NCBI GenBank assembly: GCA_029990175.1
Contig: JARKIP010000010.1
Coordinates: forward strand, 39,798,001-39,862,000
Source of the DNA: Petunia secreta
Taxonomy: Eukaryota > Streptophyta > Magnoliopsida > Solanales > Solanaceae
DNA length: 64,000 nt
Direction of reading: 5' to 3'
The notes under the pieces are model-generated. The model did no database searches. It was not told the origin of the DNA and saw only the letters and a list, made by a program, of their open reading frames with translations. The position numbers and the translations under genes were made by a program. This document shows, in pieces, positions 38,001 to 50,033 of this stretch. The number at the start of each line of letters is the position of its first letter. The stretch's first letter is position 1.

Positions 38001-38813
38001 CTGGTATATGAAATGTCCCAGTGTAAAAACCATTCGTAGCATAATTATCTAAATTGAGACGTTACAAAATTACATCAGTGCCAAGTGACGAAACCAATAA
38101 TTTTGCTAAGAGTGTTTAAGAATTTTCAAAATTTAATAAATATCAAGTAATACTCCTATTTGATTTATATATACAATTATAGTTTTTCAATTTCAACTTT
38201 CAATGATTGTAGCTTTGCCATGATAATACCAGACTGTACGAAGGGGGTGAATAGTTTCATTTCCTGTAATTAGTCATACTTTTAGTACTAATTTCGTTTA
38301 AGCTAAAAGAAATTGAAAGAAATGAGAAAGTGAGAGGACCAAATTATGGTGTGGTCGTAGCGACCAAATTATCCTAGTTAGTCATAGGCTATAAATTTTC
38401 TTGTTCGGGCTTTTTTTTTTGCCATAAACTTTAGTTTAAACCGAAACACCGATGTACCGAACCGAAGTACCGAACTGAACAGAAGTATAAAAATTACGGG
38501 TTTTTCTACATTTCAAATCGAACCGAAGACCGAAATACCAAACCGAAGTTTCAAAAATCGAACCGAAGTACCGAACGCCCACCCCTAGCCGGAAACCACA
38601 TTTGGTGGAGGTTAACTTGAACCCTTACTCAGAATTTCTGATTCGTAGATCAAGTTCAAATTTAATATTAAAATTGGCTTGAAACAAAGTAGGTGCACTA
38701 ATACGCCTAGTTAAAAAATATGTTAGGTGGTGACTCCAAGTCTTGCCCGTGAGTTCCAATAAGTCGAATCCTGTTTCGAATTCTAACCGGTTCGAGAAAA
38801 ATGGGTGTCGATA
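35008..38813 (+). repeat. R2 5' LTR with hAT insertion
   Basis: It is 3.8 kb including the hAT element and about 2.6 kb without it. It shares the start with the N1 LTRs and the tail segments around CCAATTAT, CCACATTTG and GTTAACTTGAAC, but is considerably diverged in between. It ends GATA, three bases before the PBS, as in the N1 5' LTR. Confidence 0.8.
37392..38587. mobile_element. hAT-like non-autonomous DNA transposon
   Basis: The termini are TAGGGGTAGAC on the left and the complement GTGGGCGT-type CACCCCTA on the right. The 8-bp target duplications are ACCGGAAA (37384-37391) and GCCGGAAA (38588-38595), differing at one base. Both subterminal regions are packed with CCGAA/TTCGG-type words (for example ACCGAACCGAA), a typical hAT subterminal pattern. 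The 1196-bp interior has no transposase. The empty site is visible in the N1 LTRs (near 19295 and 28467), where the flanking words are adjacent. Confidence 0.88.
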
Positions 38814-38816
38814 AAA

Positions 38817-38834
38817 TGGCGACTCCGCTGGAGA
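38817..38834 (+). promoter_or_regulatory. R2 primer-binding site
   Basis: TGGCGACTCCGCTGGAGA three bases after the LTR end. It is identical to the R3 site and the unmutated version of the N1 site. Confidence 0.85.
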
Positions 38835-40272
38835 ATTCCGAGGTTCTAACAATAACGGACTTCTAATTGGGATTCTTTGAATTTATTTTCTTTTTCTCGT
38901 TATTCTCGAGACTAATATTTCTTTATTTTCTTTTTGCAGGATTTGAAGCTTAACTTTCTATTTTATTGGCATTTCCTTTTAATTTATTATTTGTGTTTTT
39001 TGTTTTGTTTATATTTTTTTCCACTCCTAGATCGTATTAAGATCATATATCATTTTTCATCATATCTGCCACGTTTGGCAAAGTTTACTCATGCGTTATA
39101 TTTGAAAGACGGTTGCATCGGTTTGACGGCCGTTCTCTCTTACAAAACACACTGTTGAAATTTTTTTAGAATAGGTCGACTCCGTGGTACAACCGATGGT
39201 TCCAACTTTTTCACTTCCAAACTGTCTGTTTGGGAGAACCTTGTCTAAATCTCACTTTTAGAAAACTCCATTAGGAGCATACATTGCATTTCATATTTTA
39301 AAATCTTTTTCACATCATTGTTTCAAATTATCTTGTTTGATTATCTCATTTTTGGAACTAACATGTTTCTTTTGCTTTCCCTTTTTCCTTCCTTTTTATT
39401 AAACTTATTTTATTTTAAACTGATTTTATTTCAAATTGTGCATATTTTAAACTTGTGCATTTTTTCTCATACGAAACTTCAAAATCGTGCGTTGAAATAT
39501 GGTGGTTACGAGGATCTCGCGACTGCCTCTTTCCTCACAAAATGCCCTTTAGGGGGGAACAACTTTGAATCTAGTTGGTCCGAGACGTTCTCATTCCCGA
39601 GTTGTCCGCTTGAGAGGCTAATAAAACTCGGCTTAAGTCAACCCAGCTCTTAGTAGTGACTTTAGGACTATGCATCATGACATATCATTTCAGGCCAACA
39701 TATTCAAACAATCTGACGGGTTTTTAACCCCCAAAGAGTGTTAAACATGATTTATTGGCATATACTTAAAGAATTGAACGTGCAAATGTAGACCATCTAT
39801 TGAAATTGTATTCAATGCCATTCAAAGGCACAAAAGGTAACCAAAGAGGCATCAAATCCCAAATTGAATAAAAAATGACTGTTTATTCCAAAGCGGTTGG
39901 AATCATTCTGTATTCAATGCTATTCAAACGCGCAAAAGGTAACTGAAAAGGCATTAAAGACCCAATTTGAAGCAGAAATGATCGCTTAATAGACGGGATG
40001 ACACATAATGCCCATTTATCCTTTAGGCATTATATAAAGACTTGCCATATGTAGTTTGTCAAAAGTCCATTAGCAACTTTTGTCTAAAGTGTCTAAAGGG
40101 TTCTCAACCCACAACGACACATCTCTTCATATTCTCTGTTGCATTGTTTTCAAAAGCTTGTGACACACGTTGATCATTTATTTGAAATAAAGCGAATTTT
40201 AGGCATTTTCTTCACCCCTTTCCTATCATCCGTCACCTTTTCCAAAAGATCATGGCCATTATAACATTTAAC
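38835..40272 (+). other. R2 leader with duplicated module and tandem repeats
   Basis: It contains the same two modules as N1 (about 39100-39265 and 39485-39650) and two copies of the ATTCAAAGGCA/ATTCAAACGC repeat (about 39820 and 39925). No protein is encoded before the ORF1 ATG at 40273. Confidence 0.65.
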
Positions 40273-40388
40273 ATGGTTGTTGAAATCCCTCAGTTGCTAA
40301 GAGATTAGTGGGAAAACCTAAGCATAGATCAACAAAATCAAGTCAAAATGGTGGTAGGGAATCTAATTTCACTTATGGAGAACACTGT
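40273..40388 (+). pseudogene. R2 ORF1, N-terminal segment (before R3)
   Basis: It begins ATG at 40273 (MVVEIPQLLRD), meets TAG at 40306-40308 and stays in frame to ISLMENT at 40388, where R3 is inserted. The frame resumes at 62907 with AVKEIVEVIVHY. It is part of the extra ORF that precedes gag in Ogre/Tat elements. Confidence 0.75.
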
Positions 40389-43300
40389 TGTAATTACCTA
40401 ATTTCGGCACCAAATTCTTCAAAAGAATAGCTCAAAAGAGCCGTGTTAGATCCTTAGGATTTCGACCGAAATTTTCCTAATTTCTAGTCTTTATTTTAAC
40501 TAAAATTGTCATTAATTGGGATGTAAAATATGAAAATTGCCAAAATCACTTGTTATGTATTTAATTTTTTATTCTATAGTTTAATTGTGATAGTGTTGTA
40601 AAGTATGTGATTTAATTTTAGTTAATTGTGTGGGTATAAACTATTTTAATGGCCATTTGTGAAAAATAATAGCCCAAAACATATGGCCCGTCAGCCCAAG
40701 TCCCTTACCCGGCCCATGACTTACATATATAATGAAAAAAATCTCATTTCTATCTTCATTCCCCTCAAGTCCCATGTGACTAGGGTTACTCTGCCGAAAT
40801 TTCAACTCTCTCACAGGAATTCGCCTTCCACCGTGCCTCCGCTGCTGCGCCGCCGCCAACCACCACCTACGGTGGCCGAAAAAATAAAAAAGTTATACCA
40901 TCCGACTCCTTTCGGCCTCCTGATTCCATTTTTCAACTCGAAATTTACAAAATCCCAACGGTTTGGAGTAGATCGACGGTCAAAGTTTTGGTCAAACTCG
41001 TAACTCCGGCGACTTTGCTCTTTCCGGTAAGTTTTTGGTTTATTTCTCTTCCCCTCACCTTTCTCTACCTCTTCCCATACCCTGTTTCCCAATACCCCGT
41101 CCTGATATCCCGTCTCTCCATACCCGTTTCTCTCTTTTTTGTCTTTCTTCTCTGTTTTTTTTCTTTGCTTTTCTTCTTCTTATTTTTTTTTCCCCTTTTT
41201 CTGTTTCTATTTTGGATTGTGATGAAACAATTGGAGGGGCAAATTTTCTGTCAACATTGGAGGGAGTATGGTGTTTGTTTTTTTTTTTGGTTATAGGGGC
41301 TGTTTAGGGCATTTGAGTTGTGTGTAGTTGGTTCGTTGATTGACTTGAGAAGGGTGATGTTTGTGGTGTTTAAACTGTGAGTTTGGTTTTGTTTCGTGAT
41401 GGCGACACGATGGCGAGGCTTGAGGGGGCTATGACAATGGTGGAGCTGGCAGCAGTTCATGACAATGGTGAAGCACAGTGGCAGCAGCGACAACGCTGCT
41501 CGTGTGGAGCTAGCAGCAGCTGTTGAAGGAAGCAGAGCAATGACGAGGCAGCGGGATGCTTATGGCAGTGTTCCGATGGCAAGGCAGCGAAGAGTCAACG
41601 CTGAAGCAAAGCAGGTTCGAGTTTAGTTGTGGTTAACGGGTTAGAAATAGAAATTTGAGCTTCTTTTCCTTTTCCTTTATTAGTTTGTATATTAGTATTA
41701 GAAATGATGTGTTAGAAATAATGTTGAGGGATGATACTAGCTTATATAGGTTTGAGTTTGCTCGTTCAAATGCCAAGTATGAAATGTTACTGTAGTTTGT
41801 CCGTATATTACCAAAGCCTGAGTTCATTAGAATAGCACATTTAGTTTATTGTCTGATTCGCGTGCGCGAGTTTCTGCTTGCTTAGTTCTGTCTTGAGTAT
41901 GGGTAGGTGTCTCATTCTTTGCAAGGGAGTTTGAGGTATGCAGTTGGTTGGTTTTGGTTTGAATTCTGTGTTCAAATCCGTCTTAGTGTAATATTTTGTC
42001 CAGGTGTGGTTGCAAAGTAGTTTTGGTGTTTGCTCTATTAATTCTGCTTTAGTATAGGATCTTTGCCTAGCATTTATGAGTTTGAATGGAGTCCAATTAA
42101 TAGTTGTTTGCTCAAGGTTGTTTCTGGTTCAGGAGTTTAGGGGTATTTGGAGTTGTTTAGAACTCATGAATGTTTGAGGTGGTCTGTTAAAGAGTATAAG
42201 AGAGGTCTGTGTTGGTTCAGGGAAGGATTTAAGTGCAGGTTAGCTTAGGTTGAAAGGAATGGGATCTGATTTGCTTAAGTGCAGGTTCATGCAATCGTAT
42301 GAAGTTGTGCAGGCAGCTTTGTGTGTGTGCAGTGTGTATGTGCAGTATGTGTGAGCCTGAATCTGTGTATAGGGGCTGATATGCTTTTTCAGTTATTAGA
42401 ATTGTTAAAATTGAGTTCTGGGACTTTGTTAGAAAGAATTTAGGATCTGGTCTACTTAGTTTAGTATTAAGTTAGTTTGAGGCTGATTTAGTTGGCTTGG
42501 TTGAGTCCTAGTCCTTCTAGTTAGTGTAATGAGTATTGGGTGTCCTTTTAAAGGACACCACTTGTATATTTTCAACTTTTTAGACTGTTTTAGAGGGCTG
42601 TAACAGTGCTAAAAAGAGTTGTACTTTGCTGAAAAATAAGGACTAAGTACACTCAAGTATAGGGGTGTGGGCTTGTACTTTTTTACAAGTCCATACCCCA
42701 CCTTTTGGTCTCATTTTTCAGCCTTAAATAGGAGTATTTACTCCTCACTTTAAGACAACAACCTTGCTGAAATTTAGAGAAAAAAGAAAGCAAAACATTT
42801 GAGAAAAAATAGTTCTTTTGAAAAAAAGATTTAGAACCAAAAGCCTTTATACTAAGGGTCTTTTGGGGTATAAATCAACTAGGTTTAAGAATTAAATAGA
42901 GGTTAAAAGGGCCTGTCCCGGTGGCTGATTTTGGAGTATAAGTCGTCGCTTTTGGCTTTTGGTTTGCTATTTTCATTTGCTTCCTAGCTTGGAAATTTCT
43001 ACACAAGGTAAACACATGAACCTTATATTTTCTTTTGAGCCATTTGGCCATGAAATGAAGCAAAGATAGCATGATCTTTCCGGGATCTAGAAATTCCGTA
43101 TATGTTGGTTTGTAACTAGACATGTGATGCTATAGTAAGTGAGTTCCGTAATGCCTCAATTATTATTACATGTTCTCTTTACATTGTTATATCATGTTTT
43201 TGTTTTTGTGAGAAAGTATGCATGAAAGAGGAGTAATGAAAATTTTGCTAGATCATTTTCATCAAGTAAAGATTTTAAATAATTGGGCTGTTTTTCACAA

Positions 43301-44456
43301 CCTGGTCATATTTGCAAATCTGGGAGTTCTGAAAATTGTTTTAACACTGAAATGAGTAGGCAAAATAGATATAAGTGCACAGTTAGTGTAAAAGGTGCAA
43401 ATCTGGCCGTTTTTACAAACCGGTACATTTCTGCAAATCTGGAAAACGTTAAACTCGTTTAGAGAAAAAGGACATTTGGTGCAAATCACTTCAAAAATTA
43501 GCCTACAGTTGCAAACTTCTTAAAGCCTAATAGCAGAACCGTATTGTATATAATTTGCAAATTAGTTTAGTTTCAAATGACATTTTAAGTTATGGCCACA
43601 AGTCTTTTATTAATAACAAGTTTATTTGAATGCTAAATATTTGTGTCATTTATCTCATACCTAATATTAGTCAATGTGCTCTATTTTGATATAATTAATT
43701 ATCCACCCAAGGTGTAACGATTAGGCAAAAATAATAGGATTATGAAGGCTTATACGATTAGACATTAATAAGTATGATTTCTAATCTACTTTTAGACAAA
43801 AGAAATTATGTTGAGAAAGATTAGGCAATATTATAAGTATGATTTGTGATCTACTTGTTAAGCTAAATGAAAACTAAAATAAAATAAGCCAATTCTAAAT
43901 TAATTATTTTTGAAGTTAATTAAATTCTTTTAAAATAGGCCAGCTTCTTTGTGAGGTTGGAAATACGCAATACGTTTTATTTATTATAAAAGTGTAAATT
44001 CGTCCAGTCCTTTATAAGGTTGGAATAGAATGATACACTTTAATTTTCTGAATTAAAATTTAAAATTTAACCAGTCCTCTGTGAGGTTGGATAGGAATGA
44101 CTCTTTTAAATTTTCTGAATCAAAGTACAAATTCAAATTAACGGCATTAATATAACAACCATATTTATTAAATTAAAATTACGACAATAAAGCAACTGTG
44201 CTTGGCGCAGAACTCGAGGGTTCCTAATACCTTCCCGAGAGTCAACTGAGAACCTTACCCGAATCTCTAACGCAGACCATTAGATGAGTCATAGGTGTTC
44301 CAAGGTACCTTTTGGTGACTTGGCACACCTTAAACTTGTCAAGTAGCGACTCTGAGTTTTCTCTAAAATAATTTTGTACCTTTTTTAACACCAGTCAGGA
44401 GCCTTTAAATAATAAACTCGCACGTAGTTAGTTTAATTAGTTTTTAGGGCGTGACA
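40389..44456 (+). repeat. R3 5' LTR
   Basis: It starts TGTAATTACC and ends GGGCGTGACA. It is very similar to 58850-62903 throughout. Candidate TATA boxes are CATATATAATG near 40725 and TTAAATAGG near 42724. A strong splice-donor-like GGTAAGT sits near 41028 in both LTRs. Three hairpin-capable segments cluster at 42539-42559, 42662-42699 and 42730-42745. Confidence 0.93.
42662..42699 (+). other. 16-bp hairpin in R3 5' LTR
   Basis: GGGGTGTGGGCTTGTA (42662-42677), loop CTTTTT, then TACAAGTCCATACCCC (42684-42699). As RNA all 16 positions pair, two as G-U. The same hairpin is unchanged in the other LTR at 61117-61154. Confidence 0.85.
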
Positions 44457-44459
44457 GCT

Positions 44460-44477
44460 TGGCGACTCCGCTGGAGA
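44460..44477 (+). promoter_or_regulatory. R3 primer-binding site
   Basis: TGGCGACTCCGCTGGAGA three bases after the LTR, matching R2 exactly; likely tRNA-Arg type as in Ogre elements. Confidence 0.85.
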
Positions 44478-45717
44478 AATTAGTGAAAACTAGAATCTCC
44501 GGCTTTTTGATAAAATTGTCGCATGTTTTAATTTGTTAAATATTTGGCTGTTATATATTATTGTTGTTATCAAATGAAAAGTTGAATGTTACTGCTTTGA
44601 TATTGTTGAACGGTATATAAAACTATCTTCCTCAGCAACCCTCTGAATCTCTGAAACACACGCACACGTGCACTTACGAGATTGCTTGTGGCATCTGGGA
44701 CTTTCTTACTAAATTGCCCATGATTTAGGAGGAAGGCGTGACGGGGTTTAGGCCGGACACACTGTCTCCGGATGGCCCTGATGCGCTTTCCGCGCGGCTT
44801 GTCCAGCGGGTTTTTTTCAGCCAGTCTAGACACTGAGTCAATTGTGTCACCTAGAGTTAAAACTTTAAGCCCAATTATCTGCTTCATATTTTGACTTAAT
44901 GAGGTGCGGTACACCCGTATTGCACTTGTCTAGGCTGACTACCTTTTTATCTAAGCGGGACCCACTTCCCGGGAAAGACTTTGTCTAAAGGCCTTTTATG
45001 CGTTGCATGCGCCTAGAAAAGTCGTTATGCTGACCAAATTGGAGAGGGACGAATTTTAAAAGAAAACAAAAAAAAAAATGATGATGAATGAAAGGAAAAG
45101 TGAGGAAGTAGAGTGAATTTTATTTTTAAGTATAGATGTCTTGTAATGGCAAATTTCTGTAAAGCGCCAGTGTTGACCGTCTTTTGTAGATGTCATTTTT
45201 TGTGTCGTTATAATGACGAAAATTTTACAAAAAAAAAAATATACTTAGTAGTTAGAGGTCGGAAAAGATTTTGGTGTCAGTTTTTACGTCGTTATAATGG
45301 CGAATTATTAGAAAAGGCTCGTATATCGATGTCGGGAGTTTTTTGGGATCCAGTTTTTCACGTTGTTATGCTGGCGATTTTTTGCAAAAAAAAAAAAAAA
45401 AAAATACTGTCGTGTCACTACTGGAATGAGTTTTCTTTTTGTCAATGTGGCGTCGTTGTAACGTCGATTTTTTTTTTCTTTTGTAAATTACATTTAAATG
45501 CCAATGTTGGTAATTTTCTGGAGTCAGTCCCGATGCCGTTATGATGGCAAAATTTTTTGATTCTCTTAGGGTCAAGTTTATGTCGTTGTAATGACAAAAG
45601 TTTTGTTGAAAATTGGAGTTTCGAATTAGAAGTTTAGGCATCTATTTTGCTCTGTCGGTCAGTTGTTTTAAATTATTTTCAGGCTTTCAAACATTTGACA
45701 CATTTTTCATTAGGTAC
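44478..45717 (+). repeat. R3 leader with degenerate palindromic repeats
   Basis: Non-coding. Between about 45130 and 45610 the imperfect palindrome GTCGTTATAATGACG recurs in changed forms at about 45136, 45203, 45288, 45361, 45451, 45533 and 45581, mostly 70-90 bases apart and usually followed by an A- or T-run. The short ORF 45113-45544 is a by-product of it. Confidence 0.65.
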
Positions 45718-47690
45718 AATGGTTGCATCATCTTCTAGGTCGGTCAAGAAAAATACCCTGCTGATGCCATTCCACCCTCTATCATGATGACTAATGGCCC
45801 ACCCAAATCGGATAAATCTTTGAAGTCTTGGTAGGACACAATGAATAATATGCAGAAGAAATTAGTCTAGGATAAGATTGGTTTTCTGACTGACCTTGTT
45901 ACTAAACCTATTGTCCCACGTCGAGAGTTGGTCAGTGCACTAGTTGGGTTTTGGAACCCGAACCAAAATACTTTCTGTTTTAAAGGGTTCGAGATGACAC
46001 CGACCCTCGAGCAGATAGCTGGGTTTGTTAAGCTAGATTTTGAGAAAAAGAACATGACTTCTCCGAAGAAGGTTAATGAGTACGATTTTTTTAGTAACAT
46101 CAAGGTACAAACAGACCTCTCAATCGCTAGTGTTCGTCAAGGCTGGATTTCATTTGACTACCTTTATGATCGTTTTGGGGCCGATAATGGTTTTAAAAAG
46201 CATGGATTCGAATTCTATGACAAGCTGAAATATAAGGATTGGGAGCAACTTTGTCCTAAGGTCTTTGTGTTCGCTTTGCTGGGGTTGCTGGTTTTCCCTC
46301 TACCGGATAGAGCAATATCTATTAACGTCAGTTGGATCATGACGGCTTTATATGGTGGAGCGCCGAATTGTTACTATCATTCCAACAATTCTGGCTAGTA
46401 TATTTCATGCTTTGACCCGATGCCACAGAGGAGAAAGCGGTTTCTTTGAGGGGTGTAACCTCCTATTACAGGTCTGGTTCTTGGAGCATGTCCGCCCTTG
46501 CCCGCCTCGTGATACTCTTAGATACTATAACACTGATTATCTCGGGTACCATCTCGAACATATCAAGAAGTACAAATTTCCAGAAAATGAGCCAGATTGG
46601 AGGTCTTTCTTGAACTCTCTCACGCCGGACAGGGTTTTGTGGCAGTATAACTGGCTTCCCAAGGGGGAAGTTGTGCACAGATATGTGGACCGTCCTTTTC
46701 TAGTTCTGATGGGTTTGACGGCATCCCAGCCTTATGCTCATCTGCGTGTGCTTAGACAGTTGGGTCGAAAGCAGGAGATCCCACTAGTTGAGGACATGAG
46801 TGCATATGTTTCAGACTATCATCTCCACCCAACTACCCTTAGAGGTGATATCTTGCGCTTGTGGGATACTAGGAGGTGCCTCGCAGAAAATACAGAGGTC
46901 CAGGATAGACTTAGGGGGGAAGTCGTTCAGGAGTACAAGTTATGGTATTACCGCCAGCCCATAACCAAAGAGATACCCGCGAGGTCGAAAGCAGGCAGGG
47001 TTGACATTAAGGCCAAGTTGGATATGCAGGTCCAGCTTGCTAGGCGTGAGATTGGGGAGGAATACCGTGCTACCATACAAAGCTTAATTGCAGAGAGAGA
47101 CGCCGCCAGAGCTGCTCAGTCAGAGAGTGAGGGTTTAACACATCAGCACTCAGATACTATCAGGCGTCTTCATGACTTGCATCGCAGAGCATTGACAGAG
47201 AGGGACACTGCTCTAACTACCCGAGCTGAGAGCGACAGATTCGTACAGAAGTGCCTTGGGAACATTAACCGATTGCATGAACAACTTGACCAGGCAGTGA
47301 TTTTGAAGAATGATGCATTGAGATTGGCCACGACCCAGCTTCGGCAAATAGCTGTGTCAAGGGGAGTCATTGATCGAGGTCATGAAAAGATTGGCCACGA
47401 CCCAGCTTCGGCAAATAGCTGTGTCAAGGGGAGTCATTGATCGAGGTCATGAACGGGTGTTGGAGTTACCAAACTATTTGGCTCAGATGTGCTTAGATCA
47501 TAATAACTCGTCTAATAGGACTATCCTCATTGAAGCTCCAGATTATGTGAGGAATGTATCACGGCAGGTGGATATATTGCGTAATATTTAGAGCCAGCCT
47601 TTGCCACCAGCCGAGGAAGATCCCGAGGAGCCATTCGAGTATGACCCAGAGGAGCCAGCTGACTTTGTGCCCGGTTCACCTTAGTAGATA
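45718..47690 (+). pseudogene. R3 ORF1 (DUF7745-like, with C-terminal coiled coil)
   Basis: This is the extra ORF before gag in Ogre-type elements; its role is unknown. The N-terminal part reads FWNPNQNTFCFKGFEMTPTL, EQIAGFVKLDF and VRQGWISFDYLYDRFG (45928-46370), then shifts frame near 46360 to FHALTRCHRG, FFEGCNLLLQVWFLEHV and a 362-residue frame ending 47440. Residues from about 47000 are rich in Arg/Glu/Leu and look like a coiled coil (AARREIGEEY-type, RRLHDLHRRALTERDTAL). A 67-bp tandem duplication (47321-47454) shifts the frame; the original end continues in another frame to 47591 and on to a Glu/Pro-rich tail. DUF7745 is recalled, not searched. Confidence 0.8.
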
Positions 47691-48129
47691 CATCAAGCCA
47701 AGATGATGCAGATTATTGTTTTTTTTTTGTCATTTATTTAACATCTTGACATGTCGTATTTTATGTCACTTTTGAATTTAGCATGTTGTAATTTATTTTT
47801 ACTTTTTTCAGTAATTTGTAAGTTTCTTTTGGTCGTGCTCCGGAAGCACTATATGTACTCTTTTTTAGTAATGTGAATTTTTTTTGTATCAATTTATTTC
47901 ACCCTCTAGCCTCACTTGGAAAAAAAATACGAAAAGAAAAAAAAGAGAAAGAAAGAAAGAAAGAGAAGAAGAAAAAGAAATCAAACAATACACTTGGGGA
48001 TCTAATCTAAACCAATTAGGAATGACGCATAACAACCTTAGGCATTGGTTAGGCCGACGAGCATATTCATGTTCCATGATATCTTGTTGCACTAACGTGT
48101 TTTGATTTGATAGAGCTTGAGCAACTGCC
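47691..48129 (+). other. R3 spacer between ORF1 and gag
   Basis: T-rich then purine-rich sequence (47920-47980 is almost only A and G, with GAAA repeats). No coding motif. It may hold an intron or internal start signals, but nothing shows this directly. Confidence 0.5.
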
Positions 48130-50033
48130 GTGCTGGCCCCACATTCCTATTCCACCAGAATCAAGGGATCACTGCCTGTTCCAGAAGTGGTTGAAGCACC
48201 TCTTCAGGAAAACACTCCAACGACAATGGCCGAAGAAAATGAGAACACTGAGCTGGTTCGTTTAGCTGAGCAACAAGCTAAGATGGCCGAGGACTTCACG
48301 GCTATGAAAGAAATGATGATGCAGCTGGTTCGTAACTTGGAAGCAGTTCAGGCACCTCCTGTTCTGCCAGGTGCTGCTGGTTTCATGGCAAATACTCAGC
48401 CACCAGGGTAAGGGCAATCCACAATGGTAGAAGACCCCCGTTACCCTCCGGGATTTGGTCCACATCCAGAAACAGACAACGCAGCCGGACCTTCTACTGT
48501 ACAACCTAGGGTACAATTCCCACAGCATGGACAACATGGCAAACCCCAAGTTCCTGCCACAACATTCACCATTCCTGCAGGACACACTTTGCAAAGATCG
48601 AATAGTGACCCACAGTTAAGGGCCCATGATCAACAATTTGACCAAGCTCAGGGTAATGTGTGCCGCCAAACCGAGTCGTATGATCAGGGACACCACCATA
48701 ATCACATGCTGATGTTGAGAGGTTGGGAAAAACAGAAGAGAATGAGTTTGCTCAGAAATTGGAAAGCTTGGAGCAAACTGTGAAAAACATACAAGGGCTA
48801 GGGGGTAAAACCAATATTTCATAAAAAGACATGTGTTTGTTCCCTCATATGCCATTGCCTGAAGGTTTTGTTGTGCCCAAATTTTATCCGTACACCGGAC
48901 AAAGTGATCCAAGGATCCACGTGAAGATCTACCTTAACAAAATGAGGGGCATCGAGAAGGATGAATTGATGATGGCATACTTTGCTGACAGTTTGGGAGG
49001 ACCGGCAGCAGAATAGTTTGTACAACAAGATGTTTTGAAGTGGGTCACCTTTGATGACATGGCCAGCGCTTTCCTAAACCATTATGGTTACAAAATGGAG
49101 TCTGCTCCTGATCGTTCTTCTTTGAAGACGATCACAAAGAAACCAAGCGAAAGTTTCAGAGAGTATGCCTACAGGCAGCGCGAACAGGCAGCGCGTGTGA
49201 GCCCTTTGATCCCAGATGATAAGATGGTTGAAGAATTCGTTGAAGTGCTCGATGAAACATACTACCAAGAGATGGCCTCTGCCATTGGGAAGCAGTTCAG
49301 TGAAGTAGTGAGAATTGGTGAAATGATTGATAGAGGAATCAAGGCAGGCAAGATTGTCAGCCAAACAGCTTTGAGAGCCACTACCCAAGCGTTGCAATCA
49401 GGGTTAGGTGCTTTTGGAAAGAAGAAAGAAAAGAAAGATGAAGTGGCAATGGTTGGTCCTGGACCGAGAAGAAATGACGGAAGATACAATGACCACCAAG
49501 GGTACATTCAGACACCCCCGCCACAACAATTCTACCCACCTCATGGCCAATAATTTGCCATGCCGCAGTTCTCATTCCCTGTCAATGCAACATCTTATGT
49601 TCAGCCACTATATGGTCCACAATGGCGTGCACCCCCTGCTCCAGTCCAGTATAACAATCAACAGGCACATACTCAATTCCCGGATCAGCAAAAGATGCCT
49701 TATCGACCACGAGGTCCACCGGGTTTTCGTCCAAACATGCAACAGAGAAACATGCAACAAGAGAAAAGACAGTTCACCCCATTGGGGGAAACTTACACTA
49801 ATTTGTTTGAAAAGTTGTAACAAGCCAATCTGTTGAAGCCAATCCCGAGAAAAGTGAACCCCAATGGAAGAGTTGATCATTCACGCCATTGTGCATTTCA
49901 CTCTGGAGCACCTGGACATGACACAGAATCCTGCTGGGAACCTAAAAGGGAAATCCAGGCAATGATAGACAACAATCAGATAAAAGTCATGGGGGATGAA
50001 ACAAAATGTGAATCAAAATCCATTACCAGCTGA
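48130..50033 (+). pseudogene. R3 gag (broken)
   Basis: A likely start is ATG 48226 (MAEENENTELVRL). The frame passes TAA at 48409, shifts near 48705, and from 48831 stays in one frame to 50033 apart from TAG 49014, TAA 49551 and TAA 49818. The Retrotrans_gag core reads KFYPYTGQSDPRIHVKIYL, then VTFDDMASAFLNHY and ESFREYAYRQREQAARVSP. A Pro/Gln-rich linker follows, and near 49880 a knuckle-like HCAFHSGAPGHDTESC. The three later stops sit where Trp or Gln is expected, fitting G-to-A and C-to-T changes. Not functional as it stands. Confidence 0.87.

Noticed and set aside
40988..41307. Phe-rich ORFs in the R3 LTR (also 59476-59980)
   Set aside because: They come from a pyrimidine-rich stretch of the LTR present in both copies; no protein family.
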